Counted from the first letter of the stretch, positions 26,380-35,825 are shown. The stretch: DNA of 64,000 nt from JAJEFO01 sp022819605 (GCA_965221545.1 OZ244901.1:3844001-3908000); one strand, 5' to 3'. Program-made: numbers and translations. Notes: a model not told the origin generated them from the letters alone.

Positions 26380-27186
26380 ATGAAGAACGCACTCAAGGAA
26401 ATCTGGGGCCGCGGCGCCCCGGTTCTGAACGGATGGTGCTCGATCGGCAGCCCTTTCACTGCAGAAATCATGGCTGCGCAGGGTTTCGACTCGCTCACGG
26501 TAGACGGGCAGCACGGGGCACTTGGCTATTCTGAAGCACTGCCGATGCTCCAGGCCATGCGCGCGTCACGCAAGACGCTCCTGGCACGAGTGCCCTGGCG
26601 CGAGCCGGGCATCATCATGAAGTACCTCGATGCAGGTGCGATGGGCATCATCTGCCCGATGATCAATTCGCGCGAGGAAGCGGCCGAATTCGTGAGCTTT
26701 CTCAGATACCCGCCCAAGGGGCAGCGAAGCTTCGGTCCAACCCGAGCCGCATTCGCCTTCCAAGGCTACTCGATAGAATCCGCAAACGAGGAAATCCTTG
26801 CAATCGCCATGATAGAAACCGCCGACGGCGTCAGGAATCTCAAGGAGATCGCCGCAACGCCCGGGCTCGACGGGCTGTACGTCGGACCGATTGACCTGAC
26901 GCTCGGCGTCTCTGGCGGCCGCCTACCGCCCGGCTTCGACCGGGAGGAGCCCGATATGATCGACGTGCAGAAGAGGATTGCCGAAGCGGCGAAGAGTGCC
27001 GGCATCCACGCAGCGCTTCACTGCGGATCGCCCGAATATGCGATGCGCGGGATCGAGTGGGGGTACGACATGGTCACCATCCTGGGCGACGTGCGGTACC
27101 TTGCTTCCGCGGCCAGCGCATCGGTCGACGCCTTCCGCAGGTTGAGCGGCACCGCCGCCTCGGGAGGCGACTTGGGCGCATATTGA
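26380..27186 (+). CDS. HpcH/HpaI-family aldolase
   Basis: Class II pyruvate aldolase family (4-hydroxy-2-oxoheptanedioate aldolase and 2-keto-3-deoxy acid aldolases), 268 residues. Visible features are the His base in VDGQHGALGY, Arg in LARVPWRE, the metal ligand Glu in IAMIETADGV and Asp in GPIDLTLG, with GIICPMINSREEA in between. The start is ATG 26380, preceded by GGGGGAG; a longer upstream reading has no family similarity. Located after an NMT1-type importer, so it might act on that importer's substrate, but this is a guess. Substrate not predictable. Confidence 0.85.
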   Translation: MKNALKEIWGRGAPVLNGWCSIGSPFTAEIMAAQGFDSLTVDGQHGALGYSEALPMLQAMRASRKTLLARVPWREPGIIMKYLDAGAMGIICPMINSREEAAEFVSFLRYPPKGQRSFGPTRAAFAFQGYSIESANEEILAIAMIETADGVRNLKEIAATPGLDGLYVGPIDLTLGVSGGRLPPGFDREEPDMIDVQKRIAEAAKSAGIHAALHCGSPEYAMRGIEWGYDMVTILGDVRYLASAASASVDAFRRLSGTAASGGDLGAY

Positions 27187-27319
27187 TTTAACGGAATGCA
27201 TTCTTGCCGTCAGCCCAGGTTCCGAATCCCGCCTTGCCGAGTTCGGGTCGCCACGTTCGTGACGGCGCCTCGATCGGTCGCAGGAGAAAGCAGCTTACGG
27301 CCTGAGAATTGACTCATGA

Positions 27320-27769
27320 TCAATCGACCGAGCGCATTGGCGACCGTGCAAGGGTAGGTACGTCGAGCGCCGCGAGGCGCGAGCGCTGTCCCTCGGAATC
27401 GAGCTTCATGCCGCGGCAAATTCCGGAGAGACCGGGCGAATTGCCCTGCTGCTCAGGCACGGCGCCGATGTCGAAGCGCGCATGCCGAACGGCTGGACTC
27501 CGCTGCACACGGCCGCGCGGCGCGGCCGGTCCACTGCAGTCGAGGCTCTCGTCAAGGCCAGCGCGGATCCGAACGCGCGCGCCGAAGGCGCGGTGACGCC
27601 GCTGCACCTGGCCGCGATCACGGCGGATCCCGATTCGATCGACGCGCTGCTCCAGTCCGGGACAGACACGTCCGCGAAGGATGCGGAGGGTCTCGTCCCG
27701 ATCGACATTCTGCCGAGGTGCGTTCACGGGCGCGTTCGCAAATCCTGCAGGCCGGGAGCCGGAGAATGA
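27320..27769 (+). pseudogene. Ankyrin-repeat protein, copy 1 (5' degraded)
   Basis: The frame is open from just after a stop at 27319 to 27769 but has no usable start before the internal ATG at 27482. It encodes REARALSLGIELHAAANSG, then ankyrin repeats with the TPLHTAARRG and TPLHLAAIT consensus helices and DADAAD-like turns (ADPNAR, TDTSAKDAEG). The N-terminal part matches copy 2 at 28775 almost residue for residue (HEARALSLGIDLHAAAS), showing they are duplicates. Probably a degraded gene; a short two-repeat protein from ATG 27482 cannot be excluded. Confidence 0.65.
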
Positions 27770-27988
27770 GCGCCGCGACCTCGTTTAGCTGTGTCGGAAG
27801 GACACATTCGCGGACGAGCGCCCTGCCCCTGCGCATCACCGCTCCGACACGCGATTCAGAATCCATGGAAGGAGACCAGACGTGCAAGCGGGAAGTATGA
27901 GCAAGAACCACCGACGAGGGCGACACGACGCATCACGAACCGGGTTCGAAGGCATCCACGGCCCTGGACCGCACCGTAGCGTTGCCGG

Positions 27989-28381
27989 TCACCAAATCCG
28001 GTTCAGGCCTGGCTCAGGGAAACTGTCGAACACGGTGTCTGCAGACACCAAGGCCAGCCCGCCGAGCACTGCTGTCGCGGCCAGCATCCGGTCAAACGGG
28101 TCGCGGTGGGGCCATTCATGCGCACCCGCGTACAGGGCTGCCTCCAGGGTCAACGTTGCAGTGAGCCCGCCCTGTTCCGCCAGTGTGTCAGGCAAGCTGT
28201 CCAGACGGTCCGCCATTTCGGGCCACTTTCCGATGCGCACCTTCTGGCTGATCTCGAACAGGCTGGCCGGGCTGACGAATACCGCATCCGCGCCGGCGAT
28301 GGCCTGCTTGGCGTCTCGGCTCAGCAACGGGTCGTCAAGAAAGCTCCAGACCCACGCATGCGTGTCCAGAAGAACCCGCAC
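27989..28381 (-). CDS. vapC: PIN-domain toxin (VapC family)
   Basis: Predicted Mg-dependent RNase toxin of 130 residues. The PIN-domain acidic residues are visible: Asp6 in LLDTHAWVW, Glu in SLFEISQKV, and HRDPFDRMLAATA with two aspartates, then LVSADTVFDSF. The start is GTG 28381, immediately after the antitoxin stop, giving a coupled antitoxin-toxin pair on the minus strand. It lies between two decayed ankyrin copies. Confidence 0.88.
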   Translation of the reverse strand: MRVLLDTHAWVWSFLDDPLLSRDAKQAIAGADAVFVSPASLFEISQKVRIGKWPEMADRLDSLPDTLAEQGGLTATLTLEAALYAGAHEWPHRDPFDRMLAATAVLGGLALVSADTVFDSFPEPGLNRIW

Positions 28382-28618
28382 TCACCGGCCTTCCCACGCA
28401 CGCAGTTCATCCTCGCTCATCGGTTCGAGGAAATCCGGCGGCGTGCCGACCTTGCCCTTCAGGACACCGAAGCGGAACCCGGACTGCGGCAGCGGCACCA
28501 GGCGCACGACCGGCTTCTTGCCCCTCGCAATCACCACTTCCTCTCCGCGCAGCGCGGCTTCGATCAGCTTGGACAGCTGGCTCTTGGCAGTGTGGACGGA
28601 ATGGACTGAAGGCTGCAT
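28382..28618 (-). CDS. Phd/YefM-type antitoxin
   Basis: A 78-residue prevent-host-death family antitoxin, partner of the PIN toxin. The HSVHTAKSQLSKLIEAALRGEEVVIARGKKPVVRLVPL segment is the Phd DNA-binding fold, and the C-terminal PDFLEPMSEDELRAWEGR should wrap and block the toxin. GTG 28624 is an alternative start two codons earlier, but the predicted promoter's -10 at 28625-28630 places transcription start at about ATG 28618, suggesting a leaderless message from ATG 28618. Confidence 0.87.
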   Translation of the reverse strand: MQPSVHSVHTAKSQLSKLIEAALRGEEVVIARGKKPVVRLVPLPQSGFRFGVLKGKVGTPPDFLEPMSEDELRAWEGR

Positions 28619-28624
28619 CGCCAC

Positions 28625-28653
28625 TACGTAGTTAGCTAAGTTGGCTATGTCAA
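28625..28653 (-). promoter_or_regulatory. Promoter with tandem 9-bp operator repeat for the Phd-PIN operon
   Basis: Read on the minus strand: -35 TTGACA (28653-28648), a 17-bp spacer, and -10 TACGTA (28630-28625). The spacer is almost filled by two tandem copies of TAGCYAACT (28647-28639 and 28638-28630). This is a plausible autoregulated promoter, with the antitoxin binding the repeats between the two boxes. Confidence 0.6.
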
Positions 28654-28774
28654 TCCCCCCGATATTGACGAAACCCCGTGCACGGACAGAACGAGATCAA
28701 CGCCGAGAAGGACGCAGTCACAAGCCTGGGAGACCGACCATGGAAGAAATGCCGCTGACAGAGCAGAGACCATC

Positions 28775-29142
28775 ATGAGCGACCTCGAACACGACGCGCC
28801 CGGCGCAATCCGAGAGCGCATCAAGCGCCACGAGGCACGGGCGCTCTCCCTCGGGATCGATCTGCATGCCGCAGCGAGTTCCTGAGACGCCGTCAGGATC
28901 GCGATCCTGATCGAGGAGCACGGCGCAAACGTCGAGGCACGCCTGCCTGACAGCCGTCGCCCCTCCACACGGCGGCACAGGGCGGACAGCCCGACGCTGT
29001 CAAGGCGCTCCTCGAAGCCGGTGCCGCTCCGAACCTCCCAAACAGGCACGCCATGTCCCGGACGCCCCTTTACCTCGCCGCGGTCAGCGGCGACACAACC
29101 TCGATCACGGCACTTCTCGGCATCATCAAGGGCAACGACTAA
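28775..29142 (+). pseudogene. Ankyrin-repeat protein, copy 2 (nonsense and frameshift)
   Basis: Begins MSDLEHDAPGAIRERIKRHEA and RALSLGIDLHAAASS, then hits TGA at 28883-28885. Beyond it the same frame continues as DAVRIAILIEEHGANVEARLPD. It then shifts frame to PLHTAAQGGQPDAVKALLEAG, AAPNLPNRHAM and SRTPLYLAAVSGDTTSITALLG, ending at TAA 29140. Clear ankyrin repeats with one premature stop and one frameshift. It is homologous to copy 1 and lies on the other side of the Phd-PIN pair. Confidence 0.8.
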
Positions 29143-29296
29143 CGCACGCCGATCCTGAACCCCGGAGGCGCGCTCAGAGCCTTCACCGCCAGGGCGCGCA
29201 TCGGGGAGCTCGATCTCACGCGCTCGATCCTCGGGATCTGGGAGCGTGAGCGGCAGGGACGCCGCCCAAGGGGCCGCTCGCGCCGCGGAGGCCGTC

Positions 29297-29383
29297 ATGA
29301 GCGCCCTGGACAGGAAAGCGCCCGGCGCAGCGCGGGAACGCCACGTTCATGAGCCGCCGCGACTCTCCCGATTCCGCACATAG
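29297..29383 (+). pseudogene. N-terminal fragment of a third ankyrin-family copy
   Basis: A 28-codon frame, MSALDRKAPGAARERHVHEP and so on to a TAG at 29381. Its first 15 residues match MSDLEHDAPGAIRER of copy 2, so it appears to be the truncated start of a third copy in the same family. It ends shortly before the alcohol dehydrogenase gene. Confidence 0.55.
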
Positions 29384-29485
29384 CCGGACCTGTTGGAAAG
29401 ACACCGGACGCGGCGCGAACCTGTCAAGGGTTGCACTTTGCGCGTTGACCCGATCAAAGTTCTGCCACCTGAGGGGAGGCATCTG

Positions 29486-30631
29486 ATGAAACTCACCGGC
29501 AACTGGTCCTTTCCCGCGCCTGTCCGCTTTGGTGCGGGCCGAATCTCCGAAATCGGCGATGCCTGCAAAGCCGTCGGCATCAAGAGGCCTCTTCTGGTCA
29601 CCGACCGCGGCCTCAAGGAGATGGAAATCACAGCGCGGGCGCTTGATCTCATTCAGGACGCGGGGCTTGGACGCGCGCTCTTTGCTGCCGTCGATCCGAA
29701 TCCGAGCGAACGCAATCTCGAGGACGGGTTGCGGCTCTACCGGGACGGCGGTTTCGACGGCATCGTGGCGTTCGGCGGCGGGTCCGGCCTTGACCTGGGC
29801 AAGACGCTCGCCTTCATGGCCGGTCAGTCACGCCCGGTCTGGGACTTCGAGGACGTTGGCGACTGGTGGACCCGGGCCGACCCCGCCGGCATCCACCCCA
29901 TCGTCGCGGTGCCCACGACCGCGGGCACCGGGTCGGAAGTGGGGCGCGCCAGCGTCATCACCAACTCGGCCACGCATGAAAAGAAGATCATATTTCATCC
30001 GAAGATGCTGCCCTCCGCGGTCATATGCGATCCGGAACTCACCATCGGGCTGCCGAAGGCCATCACCGCCGGCACCGGGCTTGATGCCTTCGCCCATTGC
30101 GTTGAAGCGTTCTCGAGCCCGCACTACCATCCGCTCTGCCAGGGCATCGCGCTCGAAGGCATGCGGCTGGTGAAGGAGTACCTGCCGCGGGCGCATGACG
30201 ACGGCACCGACATCGAGGCACGCGCGCAGATGATGAGCGCCGCCGCAATGGGCGCGAGCGCCTTCCAGAAGGGACTGGGAGCGGTTCACGCGCTCTCGCA
30301 TCCGATCGGCGCGCATCATGGCACGCACCACGGCACGACAAACGCCGTCTTCCTGCCGGCGGTCCTGGAATTCAATGCCGAGGCCATTCGCACCCGCTTT
30401 GATCGGGTCGCCGCCTATCTGGGAATTGACGGTGGATTCGACGGGTTCCGGACCTTCGTTGACACGCTGAACGAGCGCCTCGGCATACCGAAGACCCTGA
30501 CAGAACTTGGTGTCAGAGATCCCGACATCGACCGGCTCGTGACTGACGCCCTTCGCGATCCGTCAACGGGCGGCAATCCCGTCGAGATGACGGAATCCAA
30601 TACCAGGGCGCTTTACGAACAGCTGCTCTGA
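29486..30631 (+). CDS. Iron-containing (group III) alcohol dehydrogenase
   Basis: NAD(P)-dependent dehydrogenase of 381 residues. The nucleotide-binding GGGSGLDLGKTLAFMA and VPTTAGTGSEVGRASVIT motifs and the metal ligands in TGLDAFAHCVEAFSS (Asp, His) and GAVHALSHPIGAHHGTHHG (two His) are present. Start ATG 29486 is preceded by a strong GAGGGGAGG site. Metal could be Fe, Zn or Mg; the alcohol or aldehyde substrate is unknown. It stands alone, downstream of decayed ankyrin DNA and upstream of a tRNA gene on the other strand. Confidence 0.9.
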   Translation: MKLTGNWSFPAPVRFGAGRISEIGDACKAVGIKRPLLVTDRGLKEMEITARALDLIQDAGLGRALFAAVDPNPSERNLEDGLRLYRDGGFDGIVAFGGGSGLDLGKTLAFMAGQSRPVWDFEDVGDWWTRADPAGIHPIVAVPTTAGTGSEVGRASVITNSATHEKKIIFHPKMLPSAVICDPELTIGLPKAITAGTGLDAFAHCVEAFSSPHYHPLCQGIALEGMRLVKEYLPRAHDDGTDIEARAQMMSAAAMGASAFQKGLGAVHALSHPIGAHHGTHHGTTNAVFLPAVLEFNAEAIRTRFDRVAAYLGIDGGFDGFRTFVDTLNERLGIPKTLTELGVRDPDIDRLVTDALRDPSTGGNPVEMTESNTRALYEQLL

Positions 30632-30794
30632 GCGAAGGCCGACAAGAACTGGTCGGCATCTTCCGGGACCGCGCGTGCCTGCAACACGAGATTCTCGACC
30701 GCTGCACGGCGGGACGGCTGGAGAGGAGCCGCACCTTCTGCAGCCATCTTGCATGCAATCTCCCTCGTTCATCGCGGAGGTTTCATTCTGCGGC

Positions 30795-30870
<76 letters not shown>

Positions 30871-31084
30871 GCCAGGAGCGCATGTGGCGGACGCGGGATG
30901 TCTTGTCAAGATGCTGCGCCATTGGTCCGGGGTGCGATTCCGGCTCGGAAGATCTCTACGCCGAGGCCATGGGCAAACCCTGATCCGGAACAAGGGCCGA
31001 CGCGTGCAGGCAAGCACGTTGACAAGTTGACAGCCGCCATCAACAAATCGGGGGTCAAGACAGGATCATAATCGGGAGGGAGTC

Positions 31085-31339
31085 ATGGGAATGAGATGCC
31101 AGAGCTGCGGCATGCCGCTTTCCAAGGATCCCGAAGGCGGTGGCAGCGAAAACGATGGCAGCCGCAGCGCCAAGTATTGCTCAATTTGCTATGCAGACGG
31201 CGCCTTTCGCCATCCGGACGTCTCGGTCAAGGAGTTCCAGGCGCATTGCGTTGACGGAATGTCGGCCAACGGCATGCCAAGAATCATGGCCTGGTTGCTC
31301 ACGCGCGGGATTCCGAAGCTCGAGAGATGGGCAGGTTGA
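31085..31339 (+). CDS. Zinc-ribbon domain protein
   Basis: A small protein of 84 residues with two Cys pairs: CQSCGMPL at residues 5-12 and YCSICYADG at about 36-44, matching the putative zinc-ribbon family (PF12674-like). The rest (PDVSVKEFQAHCVDGMSANGMPRIMAWLL) is typical of the group. Function is unknown. The start ATG 31085 follows GGGAGGGAG. It is convergent with gcvP, whose stop is 60 bp away. Confidence 0.78.
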   Translation: MGMRCQSCGMPLSKDPEGGGSENDGSRSAKYCSICYADGAFRHPDVSVKEFQAHCVDGMSANGMPRIMAWLLTRGIPKLERWAG

Positions 31340-31399
31340 GCCCGGACCGGTCGGCAAGTGACGCGACAATGCGATCTGCCAACCGGCTCGGCATCGACA

Positions 31400-34279
31400 T
31401 CACGGTGCAGGCGGCATTCCTGGAGCCCGCTCCGCATCGACTTCCCCGGCATCCGGCAACGGACGGACACAGACCAGGTGCCTGTCGCCCCAGACATTGT
31501 CGACGCGATTGACCGGCGGCCAGTACTTGTCGACACGAAAGGCGCCGACCGGATAGCAGCCGGTCTCGCGCGAATACGGCCGGTCCCATTCGCCGACCAG
31601 ATCCTCGACCGTGTGAGGCGCACGCTTCAAGGGGCTGCTCGCGGCCTCAACACGTCCTTCCTCGATGTCACGAATTTCTTCCCGCATTTCCAGCATCGCA
31701 TCGCAGAAACGGTCGAGTTCCGCCTTGGTCTCGGATTCGGTCGGCTCGACCATCAGGGTGCCCGCCACGGGCCAGCTCATCGTCGGCGCGTGAAACCCAT
31801 TGTCGACCAGGCGCTTGGCAATGTCATCCACGGTCACGTCAGCGCTGTCTGCGAATGGCCGTGTGTCAAGGATGCACTCGTGCGCCACCCTTCCCTTGCT
31901 GCCCCTGTAAAGGACGTTGAACGCGCCTTCGAGACGCTTCGCGACATAGTTCGCGTTGAGTATCGCGACGCGGGTCGCCTGCGTCAGGCCTTCATCCCCC
32001 ATCATCAGCAGGTAGGCATAGGAAATGGCAAGAATGCCTGCCGAACCGTAAGGTGCGCCCGAAACCGGACCCGTCATCCCGCTTGCCTGCGGATGGCCGG
32101 GCAGGAACTCAGCCAGATGGGCGCGAACGCCGATCGGGCCCATGCCCGGGCCGCCGCCGCCATGGGGGATGCAGAAAGTCTTGTGCAGGTTCAGGTGGCT
32201 TACGTCACCGCCGATCTCACCCGGCTTCGCAAGGCCAACCATCGCGTTGAGATTGGCGCCGTCCATGTACACCTGCCCGCCATGGTCGTGGGTGATCTGG
32301 CAGACCTCTCGCACTGATTCCTCGAATACGCCGTGCGTCGACGGATAGGTGATCATGCAGGCCGCCAGCCGGTCGCCGGCCGCCTCGGCATGCGCACGAA
32401 AGTCAGCCAGGTCGATGTTGCCGTCTTCGAGCGACTTCACGACGACCACGTCCATGCCGCACATCTGCGCGCTTGCCGGATTCGTGCCGTGCGCGGACCC
32501 GGGAATCAGGCAGATTCCGCGTTGATCGTCGCCGCGGGACTTGTGATAGGCCAGGATGGTCAGCAGCCCTGCATATTCGCCCTGCGCACCGGAGTTGGGC
32601 TGCATGGACATTGCGTCGTAGCCGGTTATCTGGCAAAGCCGCGCACCCAGATCCTCGATCATCCCGACATAGCCCTCGACCTGATCGGAGGGAACGAAGG
32701 GATGAATGTTGGCAAATCCGGCCCAGCTTACCGGCATCAATTCTGCCGCAGCGTTGAGCTTCATCGTGCAGCTCCCGAGCGGGATCATTGCGCGGTCCAG
32801 TGCAAGATCACGGTCAGCCAGTCGGCGCATGTACCGCATCAATTCGGCTTCGGCCCGGTTCATGTGGAACACGGGATGGGTCAGGTAGGCCGAGGTGCGG
32901 CAACATTCCTCGGGAAACCGCGTGTAGCCCGGCTCGAAATCGTTCAGGTCGTGATCGAGGCCGAAGGCGCGCCAGACCGTTTCCAGCACGCCCGCGCGAA
33001 CGGTCTCGTCGAGCGAGATGCCAATCCCGGTCTCCCCGACCTTGCGAAAGTTGATCCTTTCTCCTCGCCCGGACTCAAGAATGGCAGCCTGCCGCTCGCC
33101 GACCTCGACGGTGATCGTGTCGAAGAAGAAATCTGGCGCGACCTTAAAGCCGCCCGCCTCGAGCCCCATGGCCAGCCGCTCGGTGTTGCGGTGTATGCGC
33201 TGCGCAATGGCCTTGAGGCCCTCGGGTCCGTGAAAGACCGCGTAGAAGCTTGCCATCACTGCAAGCAGCGCCTGCGCGGTGCAGACGTTCGAAGTGGCCT
33301 TCTCGCGGCGGATGTGCTGCTCGCGCGTCTGGAGCGCCAGCCGATAGGCGATTCCGCCACGCGCATCGACGGACACGCCCACCAGGCGGCCTGGCATCGC
33401 GCGCTTGAAGGACTCCCGGCAAGCCATGTAGGCAGCATGCGGCCCGCCATAGCCCAAGGGCACGCCGAAACGCTGCGTCGAGCCGACCGCGATGTCGGCG
33501 CCCATTGCGCCCGGCTCCTTGAGAAGCGTGAGCGCCAGCGGATCCGCGATCACGATCCCGACGGCATCGGCATTGCGCAACGCCGCGATCTCGCCCGAGA
33601 AATCGCGAACATGCCCGAAGGTGCCCGGATACTGGAAGACGCCAGCAAAGACCTTGTCGGCCTCCATGTCCCCTGGCGCGCCGACGATGCACTCGATGCC
33701 GAGCGGGGCCGCCCTGGTCTGCATGACCGCAATGTTCTGCGGATGGCAGTTCTCGTCGATGAAGAACGCGCCGGCCTTCGACTTGGCAACGCGTTGCGCC
33801 ATCGTCATTGCCTCGGCCGCAGCGGTTGCTTCGTCGAGAAGCGAGGCGTTGGCGATGTCCAGGCCCGTCAGGTCACAGACCATGGTCTGGTAGTTGAGAA
33901 GCGCCTCGAGGCGTCCCTGGGAGATTTCGGGCTGGTAGGGCGTGTAAGCCGTGTACCATGCCGGGTTCTCGAAGATGTTTCGCTGAATCGCGGGTGGCGT
34001 GATGGTGCCGTAGTAGCCCTGCCCGATCAACGTCGTGAATTCGTCGTTGCTCTCGGCAATCTCGCGCATCCGCCCGAGAAGCTCCCACTCGGAAAGCGCC
34101 GGCTCGAACTCGAGCGGTTCTTCCTGCCGGATTGCCTCCGGAAGGGTCTGGTCGATCAGCTCGTCGAGCGAGGCAACGCCAATTTCCGACAGCATGGCTT
34201 CCATCTCTCCCGGGGACGGACCGATATGGCGCCGATTGGCAAAATCGTAGGGCCGATATTCAGTTGGCTTGAAGTGCAT
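31400..34279 (-). CDS. gcvP: Glycine dehydrogenase (decarboxylating), P protein
   Basis: PLP-dependent P protein of the glycine cleavage system, 959 residues, a single fused chain as in most proteobacteria. It decarboxylates glycine and transfers the aminomethyl group to the lipoyl arm of GcvH. The PLP lysine sits in LNLHKTFCIPHGGGGPGMGPIGV. The N-terminal half carries YGGPHAAYMACRESFKRAMPGRLVGVSVD. ATG 34279 has AAGGAGGT upstream. It is the last gene of gcvT-gcvH-gcvP, 56 bp after gcvH. Confidence 0.95.
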   Translation of the reverse strand: MHFKPTEYRPYDFANRRHIGPSPGEMEAMLSEIGVASLDELIDQTLPEAIRQEEPLEFEPALSEWELLGRMREIAESNDEFTTLIGQGYYGTITPPAIQRNIFENPAWYTAYTPYQPEISQGRLEALLNYQTMVCDLTGLDIANASLLDEATAAAEAMTMAQRVAKSKAGAFFIDENCHPQNIAVMQTRAAPLGIECIVGAPGDMEADKVFAGVFQYPGTFGHVRDFSGEIAALRNADAVGIVIADPLALTLLKEPGAMGADIAVGSTQRFGVPLGYGGPHAAYMACRESFKRAMPGRLVGVSVDARGGIAYRLALQTREQHIRREKATSNVCTAQALLAVMASFYAVFHGPEGLKAIAQRIHRNTERLAMGLEAGGFKVAPDFFFDTITVEVGERQAAILESGRGERINFRKVGETGIGISLDETVRAGVLETVWRAFGLDHDLNDFEPGYTRFPEECCRTSAYLTHPVFHMNRAEAELMRYMRRLADRDLALDRAMIPLGSCTMKLNAAAELMPVSWAGFANIHPFVPSDQVEGYVGMIEDLGARLCQITGYDAMSMQPNSGAQGEYAGLLTILAYHKSRGDDQRGICLIPGSAHGTNPASAQMCGMDVVVVKSLEDGNIDLADFRAHAEAAGDRLAACMITYPSTHGVFEESVREVCQITHDHGGQVYMDGANLNAMVGLAKPGEIGGDVSHLNLHKTFCIPHGGGGPGMGPIGVRAHLAEFLPGHPQASGMTGPVSGAPYGSAGILAISYAYLLMMGDEGLTQATRVAILNANYVAKRLEGAFNVLYRGSKGRVAHECILDTRPFADSADVTVDDIAKRLVDNGFHAPTMSWPVAGTLMVEPTESETKAELDRFCDAMLEMREEIRDIEEGRVEAASSPLKRAPHTVEDLVGEWDRPYSRETGCYPVGAFRVDKYWPPVNRVDNVWGDRHLVCVRPLPDAGEVDAERAPGMPPAP

Positions 34280-34335
34280 CCTGACCTCCTTGCGGGCAAG
34301 GCGCATTGCCTGCCGAGTCCTGCCGGGCCGCAGCC

Positions 34336-34695
34336 CTAGGCTATCATGTCCTTGTACTCGTCTTCGCTCATCAAACCGTCGAGCTGACTCAGATCGTCCA
34401 CCTTCATCTTCATGAACCAGGCTGCACCAAGTGGATCCGCGTTGACGAGACCCGGGGTGTCGACGAGCGCGTCGTTCACCTCGACGATCTCGCCATCGAC
34501 CGGCGCCGTGATGTCGGACGCCGCCTTGACACTTTCGATGACGACCGCATCGTCGCCCGACGAAACCTGCGTTCCGGCTTCCGGGAGCTCGACAAACACA
34601 ATGTCGCCAAGTTGTTCGGCCGCATGCTCGGTTATCCCGACCACGACCAGGTCGCCGTCAATGCGGAGCCACTCATGTTCCTCGGTGTATTTCAT
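34336..34695 (-). CDS. gcvH: Glycine cleavage system H protein
   Basis: Lipoyl carrier of 119 residues. The lipoylated Lys is in VVIESVKAASDITAPVDGEIVEVN, at about residue 60. I choose ATG 34695, with GAGGAA at good spacing, because it gives the usual MKYTEEHEW start; ATG 34710, which overlaps the gcvT stop (ATGA), would add MRNDD. The C-terminal LMSEDEYKDMIA is typical. Middle gene of gcvTHP. Confidence 0.93.
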   Translation of the reverse strand: MKYTEEHEWLRIDGDLVVVGITEHAAEQLGDIVFVELPEAGTQVSSGDDAVVIESVKAASDITAPVDGEIVEVNDALVDTPGLVNADPLGAAWFMKMKVDDLSQLDGLMSEDEYKDMIA

Positions 34696-34706
34696 GTCAT
34701 CATTCC

Positions 34707-35825
34707 TCATCGCTTGAAGGTTGAGGGGCGGAACGGCATGTCAGCCACGGTCACGGGCATCCTCCTGCCCCTGACCTCGGCTTCCAGCACGGTACCGGTC
34801 CCGGAAAATTCCGTTTCTACATAGCCCATGGAGACAGGCCGTCCGAGCGAAGGGCCGAAACCTCCCGAAGTGACCTCTCCGACGGGGTCGTCCAAGCCCT
34901 CGCGGAAGATCCGCGCAGGGGCGCGGATCGGTGCGCGCCCGTCTGGCAGGAAGCCCACCCGACGCCGCGGAGCGCCGGCCTCCAGCTGCTCCAGAATGCG
35001 CGACGCACCCGGAAAGCCGCCTTCCCGCTCTCCGCCACGACGCCTGGCCTTCTGTATCGCCCATTCAAGGGCGGCTTCGACCGGCGTCGTCGTGGTGTCG
35101 ATGTCCGAGCCATACAGGCAAAGCCCCGCTTCCAGGCGAAGTGAATCCCTTGCTCCAAGGCCGGTCGGGATGACCGCCTCGCTTGCAAGCAGCGCCTCTG
35201 CCAGAGACCGAGCCTTGGAGGACGGTACCGAAACCTCGTAGCCGTCCTCTCCGGTATAGCCCGACCGGGACACCCACAGTTCGATTCCGTTCCAGTCCAT
35301 AGCGCTCGCGTCCATGAAGCGCATTTCCGCAACGCCCGGCACGAGCGCGGCCAGAACCGCCTCGGAGCCCGGTCCCTGAAGCGCAAGAAGCGCGCGATCA
35401 GTGATCGGGGTCACGGAGCAACCGGAAAGATTGTCTGAGAGGTGCGCGACGTCCTGTTCCTTCGTTGCCGCGTTCACGACCAGCAACAGATCATCGCCCC
35501 GGTTGGCGATCATCAGGTCATCAAGGATGCCGCCCGTCTCGCTGGTGAAGAGCCCGTACCGTTGCCGCCCCTCGGGAATCCCGAGAATGGAAACCGGCAC
35601 AAGCGCCTCAAGGGCCAGCTGGGCCTCTTCGAGCGAGTCGGCGGAAACCCGGACCTGACCCATATGGCTTACGTCGAAAAGCCCCGCCGATGTCCGGGTA
35701 TGCAGGTGTTCCCAGAGCACGCCGTCATAGTATTGCACAGGCATCTCGTAACCAGCAAACGGCACCATCCTGGCGTCAAGATCGGTGTGAAGTTCGTGCA
35801 GCGGTGTCCGGTTCAGGTTCGGCAT
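34707..35825 (-). CDS. gcvT: Aminomethyltransferase (T protein)
   Basis: Tetrahydrofolate-dependent T protein of 372 residues; transfers the methylene group from GcvH to THF, releasing ammonia. Features: FAGYEMPVQY and SAGLFDVSHMGQVRV at the N-terminus, RDSLRLEAGLCLYGSDID (folate/H-protein site) and the C-terminal GEVTSGGFGPSLGRPVSMGYV barrel. ATG 35825 follows GGGGGGA. First gene of the operon, directly downstream of a tandem glycine riboswitch, so expression should rise when glycine is plentiful. Confidence 0.94.
   Translation of the reverse strand: MPNLNRTPLHELHTDLDARMVPFAGYEMPVQYYDGVLWEHLHTRTSAGLFDVSHMGQVRVSADSLEEAQLALEALVPVSILGIPEGRQRYGLFTSETGGILDDLMIANRGDDLLLVVNAATKEQDVAHLSDNLSGCSVTPITDRALLALQGPGSEAVLAALVPGVAEMRFMDASAMDWNGIELWVSRSGYTGEDGYEVSVPSSKARSLAEALLASEAVIPTGLGARDSLRLEAGLCLYGSDIDTTTTPVEAALEWAIQKARRRGGEREGGFPGASRILEQLEAGAPRRRVGFLPDGRAPIRAPARIFREGLDDPVGEVTSGGFGPSLGRPVSMGYVETEFSGTGTVLEAEVRGRRMPVTVADMPFRPSTFKR

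Noticed and set aside
28645..29298. A 217-codon minus-strand frame across the ankyrin pseudogene
   Set aside because: It is the complement of recognisable ankyrin sequence and has no similarity of its own.
32333..34339. A 668-codon frame antisense to gcvP
   Set aside because: Shadow of gcvP, which has all its motifs and a strong ribosome binding site; the antisense frame has no recognisable domain.
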